Shown: piece by piece, positions 27,062 through 37,005 of the stretch
Layout of the letters: each line of letters starts with the position of its first letter
Position numbering within the stretch: the first letter of the stretch is position 1
Source of the DNA: Winslowiella arboricola
GTDB lineage: Bacteria > Pseudomonadota > Gammaproteobacteria > Enterobacterales > Enterobacteriaceae
NCBI RefSeq assembly: GCF_025527015.1
Contig: NZ_JAODIM010000036.1
Coordinates: 1-64,000 of the forward strand
Length of the DNA: 64,000 bases
Direction: 5' to 3'
Notes under the pieces: generated by a model
The model's input: only the letters and a program-made list of their open reading frames with translations
What the model was told of the DNA's origin: nothing
The model's database searches: none
Program-made: the position numbers and the translations under genes

Positions 27062-30000
27062 TCAGTAGCAGCTCAGTTTTCTGATGCCGGTTCCCGCATT
27101 TATCACGCTGCATTTTTTGACCGGCAACTCCCCCCATTTCAGGCCAGAATATTTTCCCATAAAGAAAACCTCTTTCTCACTGAAGGAGGCTTCCAGACTC
27201 TTCAGGCTGTTGCAAATTTCTTCATCACTGATTAAATTTTTATCAAGTGCATAACCGCCATAGGTCTTAATAATATCCGGCGTCGACATAAAGCGTCCTT
27301 TCTCGGAATCTTTGATGCCAATTTTAACTAAAGAGCGCGCCTCAACATCTTGCAAGAAACTTTCTGAAACCCTTCGGGTGGTCGATAGCGACAAGGCCTT
27401 CCCGCGGGTGCCGTTTGAACCGACATGCAGGAAAATATCCCGCAGATAGAGATCAAAATCAGTAAGGTAACGATTTTCATTGATACTGACACGGCGTAAC
27501 AGGCCTTTTTTTACAATTTCCTCTTTTTGCGCAGTATGCGCGCGAAATAAGGTCTTCTCGATATCATAATCGTACTTATTTAAATCTTCTATTTTCTGAA
27601 TCTTTCTTAACTCAGGTGTGTTTTTCATTTCAAACTGATAGCTATAACCATTCAGATAATCATTCAGCGTTTTCTCTTTCGCTTTTAACAGATCGGTATC
27701 TAACGGACTCACCACACAAGGAGATTTAGCGCCACGCTTCACAATACAGCGTGGGCCGACTAATTTTTCAAGGGAAATATCGCTGTTAATTGTCAGATCC
27801 AGCAGATCGATTTTATCCAGTTTCCTTTTTAATACCTCCCTCTCCAGTTTAAAAAGCATTTTAGCCTTCGAGAGTTTACCTGAAGGTAGCGGGACTATTT
27901 CCCCGTTAGGTTTTGGGCTTACCTTTGCACCGTCAAAATTTAGCAGGTTTAATGTTTTTTGCTTGCTATCGAAAAGAATATCCTGCCAGCTCACTTTATC
28001 AACTGAGATGCCATTCCGGGTTAATTTAGCAAAGAAATCATTTATCTTATTATTAACCAAGTTATCATCGGAAATAAAAACCTTCAGATCGTAAAATTTT
28101 CTCTCATCAAGTAATTTTAACACTGAGGAAATGGTGTCGCCTGCAATATTATTTATTTGTATAGCGATACTTTCCATCATCGTACCCGCACCGTGATAAA
28201 TTTTTACCGTTGCAGATCCCGTACCATAAAACCGGTTTAGTGCCAGCGAATCATTATTAGCCTCAATTAAGAGCTGGCTGTATTTTTCTGCTTCCTTTCC
28301 CTCAGACGGGATATCAGCTGGCTTGATATCCTTAATAAACCGACCGGTGTCCAGCTGATAGATACTGCTGGTTTTTCCTTGCGTCACGGGTTCCTGCAAG
28401 CGATAACCCGTATCGCGACGCGCAGAACGGGCAGCCGCTTTTGTCACGGCTTCAGGTAATCCCCCGGTGCTGCCGGCATCAATCACTTTGCGCGCCATAA
28501 ATTGTTTTGCCAGCCTGCTGCGTAAGGCTTTCGCAACCACCGGCACATCGAACACCGCGCTACCGGCGCCGGCAAACAGCATTGCCCAAAGCGCCTGATC
28601 CTTTTCATCGTGAGTATCAGCGTTCAGGAACTTGCTTACCTGAATCGCTGGCTCAACTACCAAACCGAGAAACAGTGAAATAAGGCGTCCGGCAAGCGTG
28701 CCCGGCATGCCGAAGGAGAGCGCGCCAGCAATATAGCTGGCCAGGTCAAGCACCCTGTCCACGCCTTTCTCGAATTGAGTTTTAATGCTGGCATCAGCAT
28801 CGGAGGCGCTTTTATTAATATAACGTCTAAAAAGTTCTGCGCGGTAATCAGAGCATACCGTGTAATTAATGGGCCGGTAATTTCTCTCTTTTTTGGGTAA
28901 ACTCAGTATCATTGAGGGGGAATCAAACTTCGCGCCCTTAAATGCAACATCGACTTTTCCCTGTTCGGCATAGGGTAAATGTTTTGCCAGCCAGCCGCGT
29001 AATTTTTCATCGGCGATATCTTTTTTATCAAATACACTTATTTTGCGGATATTGCCCGTTACTGACGTATTGATATCCAGTTCTGTAACAATGTTAAAAT
29101 TGCCATCCAGAGCTGAAATAAGTAAACGACGATTCTTCCTGCCTTTCAACGCAATAATTTGCGAAAGCTCGCCGTTTTGAATCGACAGAAATTCAGGCGC
29201 AACCTCACCTTTGACAAACCGCTCAATAACATCACCAAACTCTGCAGTTAACTCCTTATCCAGCTTTTTTTTCACCAGATACAGGCAGGCATGGACAGAA
29301 AGCACGAAAAGTTTTGTTATACTCTCTGCGGCTTTATTATCTTTTTTTAGCTTATCAAAAATATTCTGCAGGCGTTCCTGCACCCGGCCGGGGAGCTCCC
29401 ACAGTTTTGCCAGATAGACAGTACTATGCGCAGCACCTCCGCGCTGCCAGTCATAATAGACAGACGAAAATGAACCAGAGTCTTTGAAAACTGCCCCCAT
29501 GGCAATTTCACGCATCGTATAAGATTTATATTCATTATCAATCATGACCTGCATACGGGTGTCTGGCTGAAGTTGTTCTGCTAAAGGTTCGCGGAAGGTT
29601 TCCAGCCGTTGCGCGTTCGCCTGCCAGCTATAACTCAACCCCAAATCATAAACCGCTTGTAGTTCCTCTGAAATAATATGGTCTCTGATATTCGCGTAAT
29701 TGTATTTTTTACCGTATTCATTAATCTGCTGAAGATGGTCATTATAAATATCGGCTAATTTATCCACATCGGCAGATTTTACTAATACGGTACCCGGTTT
29801 GACTTCCTTGAGCGCAGCGTTAAAAGAAGAGCGTACGCCCTGAGATAACTCTTCGTTTAACATATCCAGCATCGCTTCCTGCCCTGATGGGCGGTACCAT
29901 AATTCGTAATTTGAACAAGAGGTTTCAGCGGGCGCAAACGGCTTCCCTTGCTGCATATATCTGTACCATTCAGCATAGGTTGACATCGCAGAACCCTCGA

Positions 30001-33000
30001 TCCACTTCACCAGCAGAGGCCGGGCAGCGATAAAGAGTTCCTCATTAAGATTATCGAGTTCATACGCGTCTATTTCTGCCTGCAAAGCAACAATTGCCCG
30101 CTTCTGTAATGCGGCTTCAACCAGTAATTTACGTGGCGGTTCAGGCTGGAGAAAGCTTTGCAGCTGTTTTTCTGATGACCCGGTAAAACGCATCCCACTT
30201 ATCTGTATTTCACCTAAAAACTGGTAAGCATTCAGGTCTGCGCAAAATAACAGATCATGCCAATACTCATCGTCTCGCTGATATTTTGACGAACCAGGTG
30301 AATCTGACGTTTTATCCACCAGCTGTCGCGGAGAAACCAGTAACGCCCGCACCGCGTCATCGTGGCGGTTTTGATACAACATCTGATAATCGCGCAGATA
30401 ATTATCCGTTAGCGCGGCCAGATGTTGTTTCATTACCCGCTGCGCTTGCGGGGTTAAGACTTTATTCTGCGCGTTCAGCTGTTGACTGAGATGCACGCGC
30501 AGGCAATCCTCAATATTCTTTCTCACCTCGCTTGCCAGCGGGACGTCGACTTCCGGTGTAATCGTTGTTGCATTCGCAACGGGTAATATCGCCACCAGCT
30601 TATCGGTTAGCTGGTCAGCACTGCGGATCAGCAGACTGGCGACAGCCTTAGCCATCTCCTCTTCCAGCTCAACCACCAGCGCCTGCAATGCGGTATTACT
30701 GCTCTTATCCGCCAGCATTATCAGCTGGCTGAGATCTCCCCATGTGTAAAGCGTCCCGGCCTGATGGTCGAAACGCTGCCATATCTCATACAATCCAGGC
30801 AGCGCTGGCAACAGCTTCGCCAGCAACTGATTGCCGCTCTTATCGCGCAATAAAGCGGCAAGATGCATCAATGCCTCTTCCGCTTTACCCGGGTCGCGAT
30901 ACCAGCGATAACACTGGCGCAACGCGCAGAACATCGTCGGCGTTTCTTTGATACGGCTAAAGAGCGATGTCCAGCGCCCCCCCAGAGTATTAACTATTTC
31001 ATAAGTCATAAATTCGAGCTGCTGCCTGCGCGTCAGGCCCGCTGGCATACAGGATTGCGCGCTGAAAGCGGCATGCAGAATCGCGACTGGCGGATACTGT
31101 TTTGCCATGCTCAGCAGTAATTCAGGATGGGCGATAATTTTTTCCCGCCCCAACTCCAGTACTTCATAACTTATCGCTTTTAGTGCCATTGCACCGGAGG
31201 CATCCGGTGGCAGACTCTGCCACTGCCGGTGCAGCCGTAGCAAAATATGCAGTCCATCCGGTAAGGCGCTAAAACGGCCGGGATACAGCATGTTCAACAC
31301 GCTTAACGCTTGCGGCCAGGCCATCAGTTGCAACACCCATTCCGCTTGCTGCGCCCTGCTCCCCTGGTGCGGAAACGTCTGCACTTTCTCCAGCACCCTG
31401 CGTCCCTGTTCCAGCTGCTCTGTCAGTTTTTTCACTGGCTGAAAGCTGGTCGCAGGCAATAATCTTTCCAGCAGGCTGCTCAGCGCCGTGTCGGTGAGCA
31501 ATCCAGCCAGCCAGCTCGCCTGCGCCAGGGCTCCCGCTGGTACGTTAACGGCGATCGCGGTTGCTCCCAGCGATTGCGCCTGCTGAGCCAAACTGATCAG
31601 CCAGCCAAACTGGGGCGATACATTCTCCGCCAGCCCCGGCGAAGGGGTGAGGATTTTAACCGCTGCCAGCAGCCACAGAGATTGCTGAAAGCGATCGCCC
31701 GCCGGCCATGGCGGCAGATCGCTTATCTGCTCTTGTAACAACACGGCGGAGGTGGTCAGTTCGGCTATCAGGCGCGACGGTAATGCCAGCCGGCTGTCAG
31801 CCAGCAGTGTCGCCAGACAGCCGATCAGCGTGGCAATATCGGCCTGAGGCAGGTGTCTTAGCCGGTCAAGAATGGTCAGTGTGCCGGACAACGTGCTGAA
31901 TACCGGGCGCAGTTTGTCACCAACATAAACACTCAGCTGGCTGTTTAAGCCACTGGCGTTAATTAAACGCAGCAGCTGCTCCGCTTGCTGCAAATAGCTG
32001 GCATCGGGCGACAGCTTGCGGACAGTGCCCATCGCCTGACTAATCCGGTAAATTTCAGCACCCGCTGCCGCCAGCCCGTGGAGATTCTGTGGCAATAACT
32101 GGTTGAGCCACACCGTATCGGTGAGCCATTCGGCATAATCTGGCGCGCCACTTATTGCGAGCTGTTGCTCCATTTTTTCAGCCAGTAACGCGCAAATTCC
32201 CAGCCCCTGCTTCAGCCGCTCAGTCACCGCCAACGGCAACAGCTGTTGCAGAGGATTACCCGCCTGACATGATTGCTGCAACTGTCCAATACTCAGCTGC
32301 AGCTCAGTCCAGCGGCACTTTGGATCCTCTGTCACCTCAACTATGCTCACCAGCGTATCAAGCAGCAGGCGCAGCGCGCAGATTTTCTGATCTGCTGAAT
32401 CTCCGGGTACAGCATGGCGCAATTTATTTAGCGCCATTTTATGTGACGTTCCTTGCCTGTCGGCAAAAATCTGTTTTAGCGTCAGCATCACATCCGGTAG
32501 CAGTTTTGCCAGTGCTTCCACTTCACTGCCTGCAAATGCCCGGCGCAGAGACTCCCCTACCAGATGGCTTAAGATCTTACGTTGCAGAACGTCGGCATGT
32601 TTTCGCAGGGCGGTGTCATCCTGCGGGTTAACCGAACGCGCAGCGCAATCCAGCGTTATCGGATCAATACTGTTTTTTTTTTCGTGCCAGTAATCGGCAT
32701 AGTCGGTCAGTTCAGCAATAACCGCCGCGCGCAGCTTTTCAACCTCGGCATCACCGACAGTATCAATACCCTGCTTACGCCCTTGCGCCAATAGCTGACG
32801 CAGAAACACCCGGTTATTTACCGTATCAAAGGATTCAGCGTTGTCCTGCCGGTCAATAAACGTCGGGTTAAGTCTCAACTTATTTATCACCGAAAATGGC
32901 AGATCTGTGATGGCCTCACGTATTAACTGGCAGGTGTCATAATTGAGTTCGCTGGCTGAACGGATATCATTGACATGTTCATGCAGTTGCGAAAAATAGA

Positions 33001-33157
33001 TAAGCGAAACCGCGGAAGCAGGTTTGCTATTGTCGACAGGTTTTAACGCGCCCGCACAGCGATCGGCAAATTCAAGGATGCTTAAATCAGTCATGGGATT
33101 GATCTTATTGGATGTAACCGGGGGTGGAAAATCCGTGATTGTGCAGACTGGAGTCAT
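27062..33157 (-). CDS. Giant protein with C-terminal cholera-toxin-like ADP-ribosyltransferase domain, about 2031 aa
   Basis: This very large protein has no signal peptide. Residues about 150-950 are predicted mostly helical, rich in Leu and Ala. Residues about 960-1440 loosely resemble the dermonecrotic-toxin-like (DUF6543) proteins of plant-associated bacteria, for example a TRMQVMIDNEYKSYTMREIA segment. Two hydrophobic stretches near 1463-1510 and 1519-1545 could insert in a membrane. The last 170 residues carry an R-S-E type ADP-ribosyltransferase: LFRAHTAQKEEIVKKGLL (Arg codon 27542-27544) matches the YRAD start of cholera toxin A1, LSLSTTR gives the Ser-Thr motif (27377-27391), and SEKEVFF gives ExE (Glu codons 27176-27178 and 27170-27172). 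The 3' part is more A+T-rich. Start uncertain: ATG 33157 has GGTGA at good spacing; ATG 33094 is possible. Likely a secreted toxin or effector; target unknown. Confidence 0.75.
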   Translation of the reverse strand: MTPVCTITDFPPPVTSNKINPMTDLSILEFADRCAGALKPVDNSKPASAVSLIYFSQLHEHVNDIRSASELNYDTCQLIREAITDLPFSVINKLRLNPTFIDRQDNAESFDTVNNRVFLRQLLAQGRKQGIDTVGDAEVEKLRAAVIAELTDYADYWHEKKNSIDPITLDCAARSVNPQDDTALRKHADVLQRKILSHLVGESLRRAFAGSEVEALAKLLPDVMLTLKQIFADRQGTSHKMALNKLRHAVPGDSADQKICALRLLLDTLVSIVEVTEDPKCRWTELQLSIGQLQQSCQAGNPLQQLLPLAVTERLKQGLGICALLAEKMEQQLAISGAPDYAEWLTDTVWLNQLLPQNLHGLAAAGAEIYRISQAMGTVRKLSPDASYLQQAEQLLRLINASGLNSQLSVYVGDKLRPVFSTLSGTLTILDRLRHLPQADIATLIGCLATLLADSRLALPSRLIAELTTSAVLLQEQISDLPPWPAGDRFQQSLWLLAAVKILTPSPGLAENVSPQFGWLISLAQQAQSLGATAIAVNVPAGALAQASWLAGLLTDTALSSLLERLLPATSFQPVKKLTEQLEQGRRVLEKVQTFPHQGSRAQQAEWVLQLMAWPQALSVLNMLYPGRFSALPDGLHILLRLHRQWQSLPPDASGAMALKAISYEVLELGREKIIAHPELLLSMAKQYPPVAILHAAFSAQSCMPAGLTRRQQLEFMTYEIVNTLGGRWTSLFSRIKETPTMFCALRQCYRWYRDPGKAEEALMHLAALLRDKSGNQLLAKLLPALPGLYEIWQRFDHQAGTLYTWGDLSQLIMLADKSSNTALQALVVELEEEMAKAVASLLIRSADQLTDKLVAILPVANATTITPEVDVPLASEVRKNIEDCLRVHLSQQLNAQNKVLTPQAQRVMKQHLAALTDNYLRDYQMLYQNRHDDAVRALLVSPRQLVDKTSDSPGSSKYQRDDEYWHDLLFCADLNAYQFLGEIQISGMRFTGSSEKQLQSFLQPEPPRKLLVEAALQKRAIVALQAEIDAYELDNLNEELFIAARPLLVKWIEGSAMSTYAEWYRYMQQGKPFAPAETSCSNYELWYRPSGQEAMLDMLNEELSQGVRSSFNAALKEVKPGTVLVKSADVDKLADIYNDHLQQINEYGKKYNYANIRDHIISEELQAVYDLGLSYSWQANAQRLETFREPLAEQLQPDTRMQVMIDNEYKSYTMREIAMGAVFKDSGSFSSVYYDWQRGGAAHSTVYLAKLWELPGRVQERLQNIFDKLKKDNKAAESITKLFVLSVHACLYLVKKKLDKELTAEFGDVIERFVKGEVAPEFLSIQNGELSQIIALKGRKNRRLLISALDGNFNIVTELDINTSVTGNIRKISVFDKKDIADEKLRGWLAKHLPYAEQGKVDVAFKGAKFDSPSMILSLPKKERNYRPINYTVCSDYRAELFRRYINKSASDADASIKTQFEKGVDRVLDLASYIAGALSFGMPGTLAGRLISLFLGLVVEPAIQVSKFLNADTHDEKDQALWAMLFAGAGSAVFDVPVVAKALRSRLAKQFMARKVIDAGSTGGLPEAVTKAAARSARRDTGYRLQEPVTQGKTSSIYQLDTGRFIKDIKPADIPSEGKEAEKYSQLLIEANNDSLALNRFYGTGSATVKIYHGAGTMMESIAIQINNIAGDTISSVLKLLDERKFYDLKVFISDDNLVNNKINDFFAKLTRNGISVDKVSWQDILFDSKQKTLNLLNFDGAKVSPKPNGEIVPLPSGKLSKAKMLFKLEREVLKRKLDKIDLLDLTINSDISLEKLVGPRCIVKRGAKSPCVVSPLDTDLLKAKEKTLNDYLNGYSYQFEMKNTPELRKIQKIEDLNKYDYDIEKTLFRAHTAQKEEIVKKGLLRRVSINENRYLTDFDLYLRDIFLHVGSNGTRGKALSLSTTRRVSESFLQDVEARSLVKIGIKDSEKGRFMSTPDIIKTYGGYALDKNLISDEEICNSLKSLEASFSEKEVFFMGKYSGLKWGELPVKKCSVINAGTGIRKLSCY

Positions 33158-33391
33158 TATCACCAACCCCAAACACGTATTTCGCGCAGCCGAGTTTAAT
33201 AAAAAACTTATTTGAAAAAGGTAGATCACACCCGGATAAAAAACAAAAAATAAACAAACTACAGTGCATTTCCTTGCTTAGCTAATTACTGGCGACACTT
33301 TATATCACCTGATAGCTTTACGAAAAAAAATAATATCGATGGAATTAAACTAATTATCGCTCTAATTAATTTTTTTAAAAACGGGAGAAAT

Positions 33392-33409
33392 CGGCTCCGG
33401 TCGGAGCCG
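33392..33409 (-). terminator. Terminator of rlmG
   Basis: CGGCTCCG and CGGAGCCG form an 8-bp stem around two bases, 19 bases after the rlmG stop. On the minus strand it is followed by a T-rich stretch ending TTTTT. Confidence 0.65.
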
Positions 33410-33427
33410 AGAAAGGTATCGCTGTTT

Positions 33428-34555
33428 TTAGCGCAATTTCACCGAACGCAAAATCACAAATTTCTGATTGGATTCCAGTGTGGCGCAGTTGCCAAACAGC
33501 TTTTTCATCTTCTGGTAATAACCGAGATGGCGGTTGCCGACAATCCGCAACTCACCGCCATATTGCAGGCAACGGCGCGCATCACGCAGCATTGCCCAGG
33601 CGATATAGTCATGCATCGCACTTTGCTGATGGAACGGCGGATTACACAGCACCGCATTCAGACGATCCGACGGGAAGCCGCTCAGCGAGTTATTGACCGC
33701 AAAGTGGCTACGGCTCAGATCCTGCGGGCGGTTCACTTCGACGTTCAGGCGACTTGACGTCACCGCCATTGATGACTCATCGATAAAATGCACTTCCGCC
33801 AGCGGATTCTGCTCTAGCGCCAGTAAACCAATCACCCCGTTGCCACAGCCCAGATCGACAATCTCACCGTCAAGGTTGTCCGGCAGATGCTGCATAAAGA
33901 AGCGCGCGCCGATATCGAGGCCATTACGCGAAAACACGTTGGCATGGTTATGGATCTGATAAGGCGTATCATCCAGCGGCCAGACGGTGATCATCTCTGC
34001 ATCTTTCAGCGCCGGTTTGGTGAAAGTGCTGTAGATCAGTCGCGCTTTCTTCCATGCCAGCGAGGTTTTAGTCTCACCCAGCACGCGTTCAAAAAGTTGC
34101 AGCGTCGAGCTGTGAATATCTTTCGCTCTGGCGCCAGCAATAATCAGCGTGTCCGGTGTCAGCACCTGCCGCAAAGCGCGTAGCTGTTGTTCAAGCAGCG
34201 CCAGCGTTTTCGGAATTTTAATGATTACGCAGGATGGCGCAGCCGGCAGTTCCGCCATGCTGTCGAGAAAGATGACGCCGTCTTCATCCAGCTCATTCAG
34301 CCGTAAATTTTTGCGCGTCGCCAGCTCGCTCATTAACGAGTCGCCGATGCTGTACACCTGATGCTCGCTCAGTGCGCAGGCCAGCGCGCCAAAGCTGTCG
34401 TTAAAGATCAGGATCGGGCCGTCGCTGGCAACAGGCAGCGGCTGCTGTAGCAAATATTCATCTGCGGCATCCCAGGCCTGCAACGGGCTCTCATCATCCA
34501 TTTGCGGGAAGCGATGCAGCGTCAGCGTGCGGTTGCTCAGTTCGAGTTGGCTCAT
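33428..34555 (-). CDS. rlmG: 23S rRNA (guanine-1835-N2)-methyltransferase RlmG, 375 aa
   Basis: RlmG methylates G1835 of 23S rRNA using S-adenosylmethionine. The carboxyl methyltransferase domain shows [12 protein letters not shown] (cofactor motif I) and NPPF (catalytic loop typical of amino methyltransferases). The amino-terminal half is the degenerate duplicate domain found in RlmC/RlmG. ATG 34555 with GGAG upstream matches the E. coli start (then [14 protein letters not shown]). The gene is divergent from ygjP, as in E. coli. Confidence 0.93.
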   Translation of the reverse strand: MSQLELSNRTLTLHRFPQMDDESPLQAWDAADEYLLQQPLPVASDGPILIFNDSFGALACALSEHQVYSIGDSLMSELATRKNLRLNELDEDGVIFLDSMAELPAAPSCVIIKIPKTLALLEQQLRALRQVLTPDTLIIAGARAKDIHSSTLQLFERVLGETKTSLAWKKARLIYSTFTKPALKDAEMITVWPLDDTPYQIHNHANVFSRNGLDIGARFFMQHLPDNLDGEIVDLGCGNGVIGLLALEQNPLAEVHFIDESSMAVTSSRLNVEVNRPQDLSRSHFAVNNSLSGFPSDRLNAVLCNPPFHQQSAMHDYIAWAMLRDARRCLQYGGELRIVGNRHLGYYQKMKKLFGNCATLESNQKFVILRSVKLR

Positions 34556-34641
34556 TGGATCTCCAGCATGATAATATTTGCGCGTTCTAACCCCAAAATG
34601 GGGGCGCAGTATACTTTCTTTTCGCCCGGGAGCCCTAATTA

Positions 34642-35145
34642 ATGTCATCGCTAATCTATTTACAGGGATACCCTGAATCACTGCTCAGCCAGGTACAAAC
34701 GCTGATTGAACAGCAACGTTTAGCTGAAGTATTGCAGAAACGCTATCCCGGCGGGCATAACATCACCAGTGATAAAGCCCTGTATGAGTACGCGCTGGAT
34801 CTGAAAAACAGTTATCTGCGCAACGCCGCGCCGCTGAATAAAGTGGCTTACGACAGCAAAATCAAAGTGATGAAGCATGCGCTTGGCCTGCACACCGCCA
34901 TTTCTCGCGTGCAGGGCGGTAAGCTGAAGGCTAAGGCGGAGATCCGCGTCGCCACCATCTTTAAACACGCGCCGGAAGCCTTTCTGCGTATGATCGTGGT
35001 GCATGAACTGGCACATATCAAAGAGAAAGACCATAACAAAGCGTTCTATCAGCTCTGCTGCCATATGGAACCCAACTATCATCAGTTTGAGTTCGATACC
35101 CGTTTATGGCTGACGGCGCAAGCGCTGGCAGGGAATGCCGCTTAA
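34642..35145 (+). CDS. ygjP: YgjP-like metallopeptidase-domain protein, 167 aa
   Basis: This is a small soluble protein of the YgjP family with an HELAH zinc motif near residue 120, preceded by IVV as in gluzincin-like folds. Some family members have been linked to phosphatase or nucleotide functions, but the activity is not settled. It sits beside rlmG as in E. coli, and its stop overlaps the end of the convergent channel gene by four bases. Confidence 0.85.
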   Translation: MSSLIYLQGYPESLLSQVQTLIEQQRLAEVLQKRYPGGHNITSDKALYEYALDLKNSYLRNAAPLNKVAYDSKIKVMKHALGLHTAISRVQGGKLKAKAEIRVATIFKHAPEAFLRMIVVHELAHIKEKDHNKAFYQLCCHMEPNYHQFEFDTRLWLTAQALAGNAA

Positions 35146-36842
35146 ATAAAGCCTTTCGCCTTCTGGATCAGACTGGTTTTCGTCAGCGCGCCAAGAAACT
35201 TCCTTTCAACCGGATTGTTCAGAACCGGCAAACGCTCCAGCGTCACCAGCGCAAACGCCTCCCAGCCTTCGCGAATAGTCTGGCTGGCGCAGATAAACGG
35301 GAAATCGCCATCCATCACCACGCTGACCGGCGAATCGAGGGTGATTTCGCCGTCGAGGATTTTACGCGAGATATCATGAATCGATACCACGCCAAGGAAC
35401 TGGCCATGATCGTTAACGATATAGACAAAGCGTTCGCGCTTCAGCGAGCTGACCGCCAGCGCTTCGCCCACTGACTGCTCCGGCAGCAGCGCCGCGCCCG
35501 GCACAATAAACTGCGAAATAATGCCGTTATCGAAATCAAACTTGGCGTCAGAACGACTAAAGTGATGGCTGATAACCGGATAGGTGCTGGCGGATTGCAA
35601 GCGATACACCATCATCGATGCCAGCACCGCAGCGATCATCACCGGAAACAGCAGGCTGCTGTTTAACGTCATCTCCAGCACCATAATGATCGCCATCAGC
35701 GGCGCCTGACTGACCGAGGCCAGCACCGCCGCCATCCCAATTGCCGCATACAGCAGCGCATTGCCTGCGGGCAAGCCCAGCGCGCTGGCAACGCTGGCGA
35801 TCGCCACCCCCAACAGCGCGCCAATCAGCAGTGATGGCGTAAACAGCCCACCGACCGCGCCGGAACCCACCGACAGCGTGGTCGCAACCATTTTCAGCAC
35901 CAGCAGCAGCAGCAACGCCTGCAATGCCAGGCTCCCGGCCATCACCTCCACAATCACTTCGTAGCCATTACCAAGGATATCGCTGGACACTATCGCCAGC
36001 ACGCCAACGGCAAAGCCGCCGATGCCCAGCCTTAACGGCAGGCTTTTCAGCCGCGAGAACAGCCCTTTGCTTTTGCCAATCAGAAAGATCATCAGCCAGC
36101 CCGCCAGTCCGGCGACAAGGCCAATCACCACGGTCAGTCCAATGGTGGCTGGCGTCAGCTGAAACTGCACGTCGGCAAACGGATAGATCGCCGAGCGATA
36201 GCCCAGCGTCCACATCGTAAGCACTGCCACCGCGGAGGAGATAATCAGCGGGATCAGCCGTTGCAGCGCCGAGATGCCAAAGGCGATTTCCGCCACAAAG
36301 ATCGCCGAGGCCAGCGGCGCGTGGTAGACCGAGGCCAGTCCGGCCGCCGCCGCCATCGCCACCACATCACTGTTTTTCAGCGCCAGCGATTTAAAGCAGT
36401 AACGGCCCATAATACTGCCGCTGAGCGCCGACAGCTGCACCATCGGCCCCTCTTTACCTATCGACGCGCCGCTGCCGATACTGGCGATAGAAGAGAGCGC
36501 ACGAAACAGCGAGGTTCGGGTTGGCACCGCATCAAGGCGCGCATTGATCACCTCCAGATAGTCGGTTTTCACCGTCTGTTGCTGTTCAATCGAGGTGGCG
36601 TATTTAAGAAAGAAACCAGCAATCACCCCACCGAGGCCGACAATCAGTGGCCAGAAAAACCACGGCCAGACCGTCACTGCCTGGGTGATATCCTGCTCAC
36701 TGCCGAACAACAGCTGGTTGATCAGCTCAATGATCAGACGAAATCCCAGCGTCACCAGCGACGCGACAATCCCCACCGGGATCGCCACCAGAATGCTGGT
36801 CCAGTTCAGTGCATGTTTATTTCCGGCTACTGTAATGCCCAC
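35142..36842 (-). CDS. ClC-type chloride channel/transporter with CBS domains, 566 aa
   Basis: This inner-membrane ClC protein has the selectivity signatures GSGASIGKEGP (containing the gating Glu) and GGLFTPSL. A glutamate in FVAEIAFG corresponds to the proton-path position of exchangers, suggesting Cl-/H+ exchange rather than a channel. After residue 440 comes a paired CBS region (VGEALAVSS..., FVYIVNDHGQFLGVVSIHDI) that E. coli ClcA and ClcB lack; it may bind adenine nucleotides. No E. coli counterpart exists at this place in the ygjP-ygjR interval. Confidence 0.88.
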   Translation of the reverse strand: MGITVAGNKHALNWTSILVAIPVGIVASLVTLGFRLIIELINQLLFGSEQDITQAVTVWPWFFWPLIVGLGGVIAGFFLKYATSIEQQQTVKTDYLEVINARLDAVPTRTSLFRALSSIASIGSGASIGKEGPMVQLSALSGSIMGRYCFKSLALKNSDVVAMAAAAGLASVYHAPLASAIFVAEIAFGISALQRLIPLIISSAVAVLTMWTLGYRSAIYPFADVQFQLTPATIGLTVVIGLVAGLAGWLMIFLIGKSKGLFSRLKSLPLRLGIGGFAVGVLAIVSSDILGNGYEVIVEVMAGSLALQALLLLLVLKMVATTLSVGSGAVGGLFTPSLLIGALLGVAIASVASALGLPAGNALLYAAIGMAAVLASVSQAPLMAIIMVLEMTLNSSLLFPVMIAAVLASMMVYRLQSASTYPVISHHFSRSDAKFDFDNGIISQFIVPGAALLPEQSVGEALAVSSLKRERFVYIVNDHGQFLGVVSIHDISRKILDGEITLDSPVSVVMDGDFPFICASQTIREGWEAFALVTLERLPVLNNPVERKFLGALTKTSLIQKAKGFI

Positions 36843-37005
36843 TGCTGATCCTTTTTTTACGCCCGCGCCTGCAACGGGAAAGGCTGAAAACTATCATATT
36901 GGAAGCATGATCTCAGTATCAAATTCGCCACACGCTTCATCATTGCTCTCACTTCTGGCTGTGCTAATCTGCTGCTTCACTCACAGGATAGTGGAGCTTA
37001 AAAGC

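Noticed and set aside
33158-33229. GTG 33229 as start of the giant protein
   Set aside because: No ribosome site precedes it, and the added residues resemble neither a signal peptide nor the rest of the chain.
36595-37005. Extended amino terminus for YgjR
   Set aside because: The frame is open upstream but overlaps the divergent ClC gene and its start; ATG 37006 has a ribosome site and matches E. coli.
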